A stretch of DNA of 21,434 bases. It comes from Blastocatellia bacterium. Its GTDB lineage: Bacteria; Acidobacteriota; Blastocatellia; UBA7656. Shown piece after piece: positions 1-7,174 of this stretch. The translations under genes and the position numbers were made by a program. Positions within the stretch are counted from its first letter, which is position 1, and each line of letters starts with the position of its first letter. The stretch is from the NCBI GenBank assembly GCA_022615215.1, contig JAKEHD010000228.1, positions 1 to 21,434 of the forward strand. The letters run 5' to 3'. Below the pieces are notes generated by a model. The model saw only the letters and a program-made list of their open reading frames with translations, was not told where the DNA came from and made no database searches.

Positions 1-240
1 CGCGCATTGATAGAGCGGGCGGCGACGATAGGAACGGGTTCGAGCGAACTGCTCTGGTGGGATTGGGAGCGATATTCGAACCGCCAGAAGACGAAGATGA
101 AACTCGGAGGATTTGCAGGCGAGGTCGAATACAATGGTGAAGCGATAGCAGACTTCCTGCCTCTAATCGCGGCGGGAGAGATACTGCACGTAGGGGCAGG
201 CACGAGCTTCGGGCTTGGGAAGTATGAGATTGCGCAGTAG
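1..240 (+). CDS. cas6: Cas6 pre-crRNA endoribonuclease, C-terminal end (partial)
   Basis: The frame is open from the first base and ends at TAG 238-240, so only the last 79 codons are seen. The stretch fits the C-terminal RAMP domain of the Cas6 family: an aromatic/basic segment (WERYSNRQ), then LGGFAGEV, a PLI..GE segment and the closing glycine-rich loop HVGAGTSFGLGKYEI, which in Cas6 proteins contacts the crRNA repeat. Cas6 cuts the CRISPR precursor transcript within each repeat to give mature crRNAs. The catalytic residues of this family lie mostly in the missing N-terminal part and cannot be judged. It is the first of a series of + strand genes and is separated from the type III-D effector genes by about 7 kb holding a VWA/tubulin-like cassette and a YhcG nuclease. 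Family assignment is firm; the subtype of Cas6 is not decidable here. Confidence 0.85.
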   Translation, partial: RALIERAATIGTGSSELLWWDWERYSNRQKTKMKLGGFAGEVEYNGEAIADFLPLIAAGEILHVGAGTSFGLGKYEIAQ

Positions 241-277
241 AGCGGCAAGGTTTCGGCAAGGTTGCCAGACTCCTACT

Positions 278-304
278 TTGACAGAAGACATGGTTTCATA
301 TTTC
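278..304 (+). promoter_or_regulatory. Possible sigma70-type promoter before the VWA gene
   Basis: A perfect TTGACA lies at 278-283. The best -10 candidates downstream are poor: TATTTC at 299-304 with a 15-bp spacer, or CATATT at 297-302 with 13 bp. A start site from these would fall at or just after the ATG at 307, so the transcript would be almost leaderless. Only the -35 match is clear; it may be chance. A direct repeat of CGGCAAGGTT (243-252, 254-263) lies just upstream. Confidence 0.2.
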
Positions 305-306
305 TT

Positions 307-2079
307 ATGAGAGATATTGAAATAAAGAGGCAGCCATTATTAACGGCATCTACATTAACAACATCCATCAGCGGTCAGTTCATCCGCCTGTCGCTGCTGG
401 CGATGATTATTCTCCTCGCTTTGCTGAGACGGTCATCCGGTGCCGCGACGCTTGACGATCTCTACCATAAGTTTCAAATCGATTTGCCTTCGGCAGATAT
501 TGCCGTCTTGCTCGATGCATCGCGCAGCATGAAAGACAACGAGTACCGCGATGTGAGGCAGGCAATCGTTGATTTTGTTCCCGCGCTCACAGACGGCGAG
601 AACGTACATATACGCGTTTTCGGCGACGTGGTCAGCAATCCGCTGGAAGGAAAAGGCAGCCAGACGGCGGCAGCGATAGAAGACCATCTGCCTCAAGAGC
701 CTTTATTCAATCACACCGACCTGGGACTGGCTATTTCGAAGGGCGTAGAGTTTCTCGAACGAGAAGGCGCGAGCCGCGTGCAGGCATTATTTTTATTGAC
801 AGACGGGCTTCACCAACCGGCCTCGGGAAGCCCTTACAGCCGCGACTTTGCCGACGACCCGGACTGGCAGGAAATCGAGCGGCGAGCGCAGGCGCTTTGC
901 CGTAAGCGTTCGGTCGTCGTCTATGGATTCGGCATCGGGCGACAGACCGACATCGCCGTGCTGCGCCGGGTATTTCCTGCACAGAATGTCGAGCTTATCG
1001 TGGGCGGCGCGTCTCAGGTTGCAAACACGCTGCGGCGGGTGCGCGAACGGTTGAAGCGCACAGGGCTGCGCCAGGCAATAGAGCAAGAGATGAATGAAGG
1101 AACTGTCGAAGCGCGGCTGGCAAAAAACTCTGTTGACGAATACGCGAGCGATTTCGATCTGCCGCTGACGATTCGAAATGGCTACGATCACCTTCCCGTA
1201 AAGCTGGAGCGAATCGAGATCAGGCAAGGAAGACTTTTTTCCTCAAGCGGCGACTCTTCCAGCAAGGAAATCCTTTGCGTTCTTGAGGGCGCTGCTGCCG
1301 ATGCAGCGATTGAGCCGGGAAAAGAATTGCTGTTGAAGGTCAAAGGCTCATTGCAGGCGGAGAGTCAGGGCTGGCATATAGGCGAAGCCGAGCAGTCTTA
1401 TCGGGCCTCTCTAGTGCTTGTTCCCGTCGTCCGTTTTCTTAACGAGACGGCGCTAGACGAGATCGAGGTTGACCCAGGCCGGATCGTCGTTAATTCTCCT
1501 TTTTTATCCGTCACTCTGCGCCGCTCTTATGGCACCTCGTACAGAACTCTTATTGTGGCATTGCTGGCGATTGCGGCAGCCGTGACGGCAGTGGCAGCAA
1601 TAGTAAAGCGAGCAACCCGTCGCCGGGAAGAGATAAGCGAACGCCAGGAGGAGCGCCGCTCGCTCGCAGGCAAGTTAAAGATTTGGCCTGTTGATGAGGT
1701 TGAGCCGGACGGCAGTCTGGACCTGGCGAGTTTCAACGAGCAAGACCTCGCTCTCGTTATCGCTGATGGCGGCGGACTCGAAGTCGTCTCGACGGGCGAT
1801 GAATCGGGAGAGGGTGTTGCGCGCGTGTCGGGCCATCTCATCGGGGCTTCCCGTGATGACGCCGAATCCGGGAAGGTAGAGTTTCAAATAGAAGCCGCCG
1901 TCGGCCACAGGCTCGCTTACGAGTCGGGCGGCGAAATGCGACCGTCATCAAGGACGGTTCTTTGCGACAGAGACGTGATTGAGATTGACAGCAAGTGGCG
2001 GCTCCGGTACGCCAACGAGCGATTGCGCACACGGGCCGAATACGAATCGGCTCAAGCAGGAGGTAGTTATAATGTCTAG
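307..2079 (+). CDS. Membrane-anchored von Willebrand factor A (VWA) domain protein
   Basis: A 590-aa protein from ATG 307; a longer form from TTG 262 adds 15 residues, and neither start has a convincing ribosome site. Order of parts: hydrophobic segment (LSLLAMIILLALL) near residues 30-45; VWA domain with the full metal-site (MIDAS) set, DASRS at 70-74, a Thr near 137 and TDG with Asp 166; a beta-rich middle part; a second membrane segment at about 415-434 followed by a basic stop (KRATRRR); then a C-terminal domain ending with LCDRDVIEIDSKWRLRY, which resembles the end of an FHA-like beta sandwich (weak inference). VWA domains bind partner proteins through a metal ion. With two membrane segments the VWA domain would face outside and the C-terminal domain inside. 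The end overlaps the tubulin-like gene by 8 bp, so the two products are probably made together. The substrate and role are unknown. Confidence 0.82.
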   Translation: MRDIEIKRQPLLTASTLTTSISGQFIRLSLLAMIILLALLRRSSGAATLDDLYHKFQIDLPSADIAVLLDASRSMKDNEYRDVRQAIVDFVPALTDGENVHIRVFGDVVSNPLEGKGSQTAAAIEDHLPQEPLFNHTDLGLAISKGVEFLEREGASRVQALFLLTDGLHQPASGSPYSRDFADDPDWQEIERRAQALCRKRSVVVYGFGIGRQTDIAVLRRVFPAQNVELIVGGASQVANTLRRVRERLKRTGLRQAIEQEMNEGTVEARLAKNSVDEYASDFDLPLTIRNGYDHLPVKLERIEIRQGRLFSSSGDSSSKEILCVLEGAAADAAIEPGKELLLKVKGSLQAESQGWHIGEAEQSYRASLVLVPVVRFLNETALDEIEVDPGRIVVNSPFLSVTLRRSYGTSYRTLIVALLAIAAAVTAVAAIVKRATRRREEISERQEERRSLAGKLKIWPVDEVEPDGSLDLASFNEQDLALVIADGGGLEVVSTGDESGEGVARVSGHLIGASRDDAESGKVEFQIEAAVGHRLAYESGGEMRPSSRTVLCDRDVIEIDSKWRLRYANERLRTRAEYESAQAGGSYNV

Positions 2080-5000
2080 CAACGGCAGAAAACCCATGCT
2101 CAAACCAGCCATCGTCGTCGGGCTTGGCGGGACGGGCAATCAGGTTGTCCGGCGATTGAAGCAACTCGTCTGCGAACAGTATGGCGATATGCCGACGCTG
2201 CTCAACTTCCTTGTGGTTGACACAGACGAAGAGACTTTCAGCGATCAGAGCTGGACGCCGCTTCCCGCGTTGACCGAGCTTGAGCGAGTACCGCTTTACG
2301 ATCCGCAGGTGCCCTTCTCAGACGTGCGCGAAAATCCCGGAGCATACCCTGAGATTCACGAATGGCTGTCGCCTGTGGTCGACATTGGATTGCTTGACCG
2401 GCAGGATGGAGCGGGCCAGATTCGCGTGCTCGGACGAACCGCATTTTATAAATCGTTCGCCTTTTTCGCGCGCCGCATAGACCACTTCTTCGATCAGTGC
2501 CAGAAGATTCAGACCTTGCTTGAGGCTATACAGCGGTTCGACTTCAACGTTGAGGCCGACCCGGTGGTCTATCTGGTTTCGTCCGTGTGCGGCGGGCAGG
2601 GAGCAGGCTCGTTCATTGACGCGGCGGTCGCGCTCAGGGAACTGGCAGGCAGCCGCTTCCCGCGCCTCAATCTCATAGGCGTACTGACGCTGCCGTCGGT
2701 CTACGCCGATATCGTTCCGCGCGAAAACTGGAGCAAAGTCTGCGCCAACACCCATGCTGCTGTAAAGGAGATGGACTACCTTATGCACAGCGTCGACAAA
2801 TCGAAGATGAAGTTTCGCTTTCCCGCTCCCATCAGCCGCTCAGTCACGCCGACTGCGCCGCTCTTCGATCTCTGCTATATGGTTGACAATCGCCATCAGC
2901 GCGGGACGCTCAACGACGAAAAAGAGGTCTACGATCAGATAGCCGCTCAGTTGTTTCTCGAAATCGGCACGCCTTTCGGCGCGCGTAGCGACAGCATTCG
3001 CGTGAACCTCAATACGGTTTCAGGAATCGAACGCGACAAGGTTTACAACACGGGCCGCCGCTACAGCGGATTCGGCAATCATAGGATCTCTTTCAACCGC
3101 GAGAAGATCGTCGATCTTGCCAGCCTCAAGTCCGCCTACCTGACCGTGCGCGACCGTTTGCTGGGCAACGTATTGACGACCGATGAAATGGAAAGAGCCG
3201 TTGCAGAGTTCGTGAGCCGACACCTCCTCGACGAATCCGAGACCGTGACGCGGGTTAGTGCGCTCATCGCCGGCCGCGAAGTGAGCCAGGAGCTTGTCAC
3301 AAGGGCCTATTCGGACGAGCGTCCCGATCATGTCAGATTTGCGGGCGAGTTGTGGGCCAGGTTCGACGCATTCTGGCTGCGACGCGCTACTGAGTTGCGA
3401 TCTCAGATGGAGCGCCGCGCTCGCGCCAGGCTCGAAGGCACAGACGGTGAGCGCGGCATCCTCGCCGATATTGATGAGATCATGGACGAGCGCCTGCGCC
3501 GGAGCGGCGTGGCCGGGGCGCTCGACCTTGTGGAGGCTTTGCTTGCGAGCATGCGCGCTTACGAATCTTTGATGCGCGATGAACATCAGCAGCATCGCGC
3601 GCAGGCGCAGCGACACTATAAGGAAGCGGAAGGCGCAAGAATCGCTCTTGTGAACATCGGACAGCAGTTGAGCGAGTTACAGAGCGCGGCTGAGCGAGCC
3701 GGGATGTTTTCTCGCCTGTGGAAGATGTTCGGATTCGCTGTCACGTTCGGATTGTGGCGACCGGGCGCTGCCGACGAAGAGAATCGCGCGCGGCAACTTC
3801 ACGAATTGAATCGCAACGCACAGACTCAGCGAGACCGCTTTTTGAGCAACTACAACAAAGCGGTTGAAAACCGTCTGGCCGAAGAGTCGCGCGACATTGC
3901 CGCAGCGATGTACGCCGAATCGGTCGCGCGACTGGCAGATTTCAGAGACCGGCTCGAACGGATCAAGAGCGGCCTTGAAACGTCCGGCCGTCTGTTGCTT
4001 GAGGAACTGAATGATCTGACCGCCGAAGTCAAGCGCAGCCCGTTCGTCGGCGGGAATACCATGCGCCGCGATGTCACCGCCGATTACGTAGAGCAGTATC
4101 ATCAGATGCACGCACGCAAGGCTGCTGAAGAGGTGATGAAGTGGCTGCTGCCGGAATCGGAGCCTGCGCTCGAATCGCTCGAAAGCCGCAGCGACCGCGA
4201 CCGGATTCGCCAGAGGTTTCACGACCAGTATGCGCAGGATATTCTGCGGGGCACGAACCGCGACAGCCTGGCGGAGATGATCGATCTATTTCACACGCAC
4301 AACGGTGGAGGCGGCCTGACCGACCGCGTAGGCGAAGGGCTGCGATTTTGCTTGCCCTTCTGGGATATTCGGGTGCCGGGCAATCAGTTCCCGACCGAAG
4401 TGCTGCTTGTAGGACTGGAAGACGAGCATGCGGCGGTGAAGAAGTACCTCGAAGGTCATGCGGCGGCTCAACGCGGAGAGGTGCTGCCGCACGTCGTGCC
4501 TACGGGACAGGACTCTGTGATATTGATTTCGCGCATCGCGCACGGGGCTTCGTACTACTGGCACGCGCAGGATCAGGTTTACTTCAGAGAGTACTGGCAG
4601 GCCATCGAGAGCGCGCCCTTTCCCGTTCATCTGCGCGAGGAGTGGCGGAGGCTGCCTGAGCCTATTCCCGATCCGAGCAAATACGAGCGGCGTGTTTTTG
4701 GATTGGGCATAGCTTACGAGATGATCGCGGTTCGCGGCGCGGCATATTATCTCGACCCGCGGCGGCGATATACGTTTGCGGGCACATCGCGCCAGGATAC
4801 GCCCGATTGGAAGACCATCCCTCTGCTTGAGGCATCGCCGCTTTCGGGTCCGCTCCGTGCGCCCGCCGCGCCTGCGATTGAAGATATGCTCGATGATGAT
4901 AATCGCGCGGAGGCGATGCAGAAATTCGTTGACGTCGATCACCAGGTGAAGGCGGTGCGCGAAAGATTGCTGGAGCTATTCAACCTGCATGGGCGCGATG

Positions 5001-5167
5001 CGATGCGCGATCAGATAGAGCGATATTGCCGCGAGGCGCTCGGTCCTGCAATCGACGAGTTGGAAGAAGACGACCGTGAGCGCCATCAGTTGGAGAGTGA
5101 ATTAGCGGAGATGCAAGAGGTGATTGGCGAGCTAAAACCGGGCAAGCCGTTGAAGCTGGCAAAATAA
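2072..5167 (+). CDS. Large tubulin/FtsZ-like GTPase protein (Tubulin_2 type)
   Basis: A 1031-aa protein. The start at ATG 2072 is set by an AGGAGG ribosome site at 2058-2063 and overlaps the VWA stop. The N-terminus has the nucleotide-binding start VVGLGGTGNQVV (residues 15-26), as in FtsZ/tubulin, and SVCGGQGAGSF near 172-181 stands where tubulins carry the GGGTGSG phosphate loop. The middle (about 480-690) is rich in charged heptad-like helices, broken by a hydrophobic aromatic stretch near 546-566. The C-terminal part ends in a further Glu/Arg-rich helix. It is far longer than FtsZ (about 380 aa), which fits the bacterial 'tubulin-like' family (Pfam Tubulin_2) known next to VWA genes but without an assigned function. 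Expected to bind GTP and perhaps polymerise at the membrane with the VWA protein; that is inference. Confidence 0.82.
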   Translation: MSSNGRKPMLKPAIVVGLGGTGNQVVRRLKQLVCEQYGDMPTLLNFLVVDTDEETFSDQSWTPLPALTELERVPLYDPQVPFSDVRENPGAYPEIHEWLSPVVDIGLLDRQDGAGQIRVLGRTAFYKSFAFFARRIDHFFDQCQKIQTLLEAIQRFDFNVEADPVVYLVSSVCGGQGAGSFIDAAVALRELAGSRFPRLNLIGVLTLPSVYADIVPRENWSKVCANTHAAVKEMDYLMHSVDKSKMKFRFPAPISRSVTPTAPLFDLCYMVDNRHQRGTLNDEKEVYDQIAAQLFLEIGTPFGARSDSIRVNLNTVSGIERDKVYNTGRRYSGFGNHRISFNREKIVDLASLKSAYLTVRDRLLGNVLTTDEMERAVAEFVSRHLLDESETVTRVSALIAGREVSQELVTRAYSDERPDHVRFAGELWARFDAFWLRRATELRSQMERRARARLEGTDGERGILADIDEIMDERLRRSGVAGALDLVEALLASMRAYESLMRDEHQQHRAQAQRHYKEAEGARIALVNIGQQLSELQSAAERAGMFSRLWKMFGFAVTFGLWRPGAADEENRARQLHELNRNAQTQRDRFLSNYNKAVENRLAEESRDIAAAMYAESVARLADFRDRLERIKSGLETSGRLLLEELNDLTAEVKRSPFVGGNTMRRDVTADYVEQYHQMHARKAAEEVMKWLLPESEPALESLESRSDRDRIRQRFHDQYAQDILRGTNRDSLAEMIDLFHTHNGGGGLTDRVGEGLRFCLPFWDIRVPGNQFPTEVLLVGLEDEHAAVKKYLEGHAAAQRGEVLPHVVPTGQDSVILISRIAHGASYYWHAQDQVYFREYWQAIESAPFPVHLREEWRRLPEPIPDPSKYERRVFGLGIAYEMIAVRGAAYYLDPRRRYTFAGTSRQDTPDWKTIPLLEASPLSGPLRAPAAPAIEDMLDDDNRAEAMQKFVDVDHQVKAVRERLLELFNLHGRDAMRDQIERYCREALGPAIDELEEDDRERHQLESELAEMQEVIGELKPGKPLKLAK

Positions 5168-5199
5168 AAATTAAAGAGTGAATAAAAAAGGGAGCGAAT

Positions 5200-5234
5200 G
5201 GCGTCTATAAGATATAGGGACGCCGGAATCGGCG
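5200..5234 (+). promoter_or_regulatory. Two mutually exclusive hairpins in the leader of the small membrane protein gene
   Basis: GGCGTC (5200-5205) can pair with GACGCC (5219-5224), helped by TATA/TATA inside. CGCCG (5221-5225) can instead pair with CGGCG (5230-5234) around a GAAT loop. Both use bases 5221-5224, so only one can form. The second stem ends directly at the ribosome site AGGTGA (5235-5240) of the ATG at 5245. No U-run follows, so it is not a normal terminator. A role in translation control is possible but unproven. Confidence 0.3.
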
Positions 5235-5244
5235 AGGTGAAGCG

Positions 5245-5682
5245 ATGCAACCCAGGAAAGCAATAAACAATTTGCAACAGGTGGAGCCGAGGCAAGTAGC
5301 AGAGAGATTGCTGCACGGGCGGTCGAGCATAATAGGCGCGATGGCGTGGATGTTCGGGCTGTCATTCGTGCTGACGTTCGTGTTGGGATGGATACCTGTG
5401 ATAGGCCCATTCATCGGCCCGGTAATAGGCGGCTATTTCGGAGGCCGCCGCGCGGGAACTTCTCGCAGGGCGCTGATTGCGGCTGTGTTGCCAGCGGTAC
5501 TGCTCTCGCTGATGATATTCGGCATAGGAGCGATAGCAGCGAGCCTCGCGAGCGAACCGATATTGGGGGCAATCGCCGCGATCATCGCCACAGCGATTTG
5601 GGTGATTGTCATTATACACAATATGCTGTTATTCTTATCGGCCCTGATCGGCGGCCTTGTGCGACAGGTAGAAGGGCCGTGA
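5245..5682 (+). CDS. Small multi-pass membrane protein, function unknown
   Basis: A 145-aa protein with AGGTGA 5 nt before the ATG. After a polar amphipathic N-terminus (1-27, with two Gln/Arg-rich turns), hydrophobic segments are seen at about 29-50, 52-66, 76-99 and 106-135. The loop GPFIGPVIGGYFGGRR (about 54-69) is rich in glycine with small-residue spacing typical of tightly packed helices, and the pattern recalls small DUF-type membrane proteins with a GxxxGG.xGG motif. It follows the tubulin-like gene by 77 bp on the same strand, so it could be the membrane partner of the VWA/tubulin-like pair, but the leader hairpins suggest separate control. I do not recognise the family. Coding is supported by the ribosome site, the consistent hydrophobic pattern and the absence of a better frame. 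Confidence 0.7.
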   Translation: MQPRKAINNLQQVEPRQVAERLLHGRSSIIGAMAWMFGLSFVLTFVLGWIPVIGPFIGPVIGGYFGGRRAGTSRRALIAAVLPAVLLSLMIFGIGAIAASLASEPILGAIAAIIATAIWVIVIIHNMLLFLSALIGGLVRQVEGP

Positions 5683-5726
5683 GGGTGTTGGATATGAATG
5701 TTGAAGCAGTAGTCAATCTGTAATAA

Positions 5727-5836
5727 ACTGCGCGCGGGATAAAATGAAAGTTTTCCTGGGAGCGCAGGCCGACTGCCTGCAAGCGTTTCCGCATTTATGG
5801 TATTGAGGGAAACCCTTGATTCCTGCCGCGCGCAGT
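5727..5836. repeat. Palindromic intergenic element, about 110 bp
   Basis: The ends are a perfect 11-bp inverted repeat, ACTGCGCGCGG at 5727-5737 and CCGCGCGCAGT at 5826-5836. The inner parts also show patchy complementarity, and the centre-left holds a perfect hairpin, GCAGGC (5764-5769) and GCCTGC (5775-5780). It fills most of the gap between the membrane protein gene and the nuclease gene. It looks like a dispersed palindromic (REP/MITE-like) element; copy number elsewhere cannot be seen. It could also act as a bidirectional RNA fold ending transcription of the upstream cassette. Confidence 0.4.
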
Positions 5837-5879
5837 ATAAACGGCAAAAGCCTAAGAGGGACGATTTGAGATTGGTGCA

Positions 5880-6917
5880 ATGAGCGACGAACTGACAATC
5901 GAATGGTACGGCGATTTTTTGAGCGAACTCAAGCTTCGCATCCGTCAAGCGCAGATTCGCGCGGCATTGGCGGTCAATCGGGAGCTTGTATCGTTGTACT
6001 GGCAGATCGGGCGCGATATATTGCAGCGTCAGGAGTCGGAGGGCTGGGGCGCGAAAGTCATTGAGCGATTGTCGCGCGACCTGAGAGCGGAGTTTCCCGA
6101 AATGAAAGGCTTGTCGCGGACAAACCTGCTGTATATGCGAGCTTTTGCAGAGGCTTACCCGGATGAGCAATTTGTCCAACAGGTTGTTGGACAAATTCCG
6201 TGGGGACACAATGTTCGCATTTTGGATAAGGTCAAAGACTCGGCGGAGCGCGAGTTTTACATTCGAGAAACGATAGCCAACGGCTGGAGCCGCAATATTT
6301 TGGCGTTGCAGATTCAGAGCAGATTGTACGAGCGGCAGGGCAAGGCGCTGACGAATTTCGAGTTGACCCTGCCCAAACCGCAATCGGATCTGGCGCAGAA
6401 TCTCTTGAAGGATCCGTATAACTTCGATTTCCTCGGACTCGGCAAAGAAGCGCACGAACGCGACATCGAGCGAGCGATGATGGAGCACCTTCGCGCTTAC
6501 CTGTTGGAACTGGGCGCGGGCTTCGCCTTCGTGGGCAGCCAGTATCATCTGGAAGTCGGCGGCGAAGATTTCTACATTGATCAGTTGTTTTATCACTTGA
6601 AGCTGCGATGTTTCGTAGTGCTGGAATTGAAAGCGACGGAGTTTCGCCCGGAATATCTCGGCAAGCTGAATTTTTATCTGTCTGCGGTTGACGATATGTT
6701 GCGGCATGAGGCGGACGCGCCGACGATAGGACTTTTGTTGTGTGGCAATCGCAACGAACTTGTAGCCGAATATGCCTTGCGCGATATTGACAAACCGATA
6801 GGCGTATCGGCTTACGAATTGACGCGGGTATTGCCTGAGAACCTGCGCGGAAGCCTGCCGACCATCGAAGAGATCGAAGCCGAGTTGAGCGAAAAATTCG
6901 AGGACGAAACGAAGTAG
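5880..6917 (+). CDS. YhcG-type PD-(D/E)XK nuclease domain protein (DUF1016 family)
   Basis: A 345-aa protein, the usual length for the YhcG family. The N-terminal DUF1016 part (about 5-155) shows LYWQIGRDILQRQ and the hallmark QIPWGHN. The C-terminal nuclease fold (about 175-335) has a candidate active site: Asp 234 in YIDQLFYH, then Glu 249 and Lys 251 in VLELKATEF, followed by EYLGKLNFYL and the conserved NRNELVAEYAL segment. All catalytic positions look intact. YhcG-like proteins are frequent in defence and mobile regions, where they are taken to be DNA nucleases; a precise biological role is not established to my knowledge. The start has no strong ribosome site. It sits alone between two intergenic stretches, so it may be a separate inserted gene and not part of the CRISPR operon. 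A perfect 12-bp palindrome lies inside the gene (see separate entry). Confidence 0.9.
   Translation: MSDELTIEWYGDFLSELKLRIRQAQIRAALAVNRELVSLYWQIGRDILQRQESEGWGAKVIERLSRDLRAEFPEMKGLSRTNLLYMRAFAEAYPDEQFVQQVVGQIPWGHNVRILDKVKDSAEREFYIRETIANGWSRNILALQIQSRLYERQGKALTNFELTLPKPQSDLAQNLLKDPYNFDFLGLGKEAHERDIERAMMEHLRAYLLELGAGFAFVGSQYHLEVGGEDFYIDQLFYHLKLRCFVVLELKATEFRPEYLGKLNFYLSAVDDMLRHEADAPTIGLLLCGNRNELVAEYALRDIDKPIGVSAYELTRVLPENLRGSLPTIEEIEAELSEKFEDETK
6169..6197. repeat. Perfect 12-bp inverted repeat inside the YhcG gene
   Basis: AATTTGTCCAAC (6169-6180) and GTTGGACAAATT (6186-6197) are exact reverse complements around a 5-nt spacer. It lies just before the codons of the conserved QIPWGHN motif and encodes QFVQQVVGQI. 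The hairpin is stronger than expected by chance in coding DNA. Whether it is an operator, an RNA fold or a by-product of the repeated Gln-Val codons is unknown. Confidence 0.6.
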
Positions 6918-7174
6918 GCTTTGGCTTGAAGAGAATTGAGCAAGGTTGCCGAACCGGCATTCTTGCTGAAAAGCCTGTATACTGTTCGGCTACGAATTGA
7001 CACAAGAGATATGGAGAGATATAAATCTCGGCGGCTTCATCGGACGTTGGGTATGCAGGCTGCACTATTCAAGAGGTTGCTCCTAGTGAGGCAAAGACAG
7101 TTCGTTGGTAAGCTGTCATCAAAGCTTTCGCAGGTGGCTGATAGGCGTGGAACGCTTTAAGGAGATCGAGAGCA
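6918..7174 (+). other. Intergenic stretch before the cas10 operon
   Basis: About 257 bp with no convincing gene. It must hold the promoter of the effector operon if that operon is transcribed on its own. TATACT at 6978-6983 is a good -10 match but has no -35 at a proper distance. TCGGCTACGAATTGAC near 6986 nearly repeats TCGGCTTACGAATTGAC of the end of the YhcG gene (6807), possibly a scrap of a duplicated end. The only firm element is the ribosome site AAGGAG at 7159-7164, 10 nt before the cas10 ATG. Confidence 0.4.

Noticed and set aside
5165..5200. Rho-independent terminator after the tubulin-like gene
   Set aside because: The A-rich stretch precedes the hairpin, and no U-run follows the stem in the + direction.
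5433..6707. 424-codon minus-strand frame across the nuclease gene
   Set aside because: It is the antisense of the YhcG coding region and the membrane protein gene, crosses the palindromic element and has no protein-like motif.
6946..6983. Promoter with TTGCCG (6946) or TTGCTG (6963) and TATACT (6978)
   Set aside because: Spacers are 26 and 9 bp, both far from the usual 16-18, so only a bare -10 match remains.
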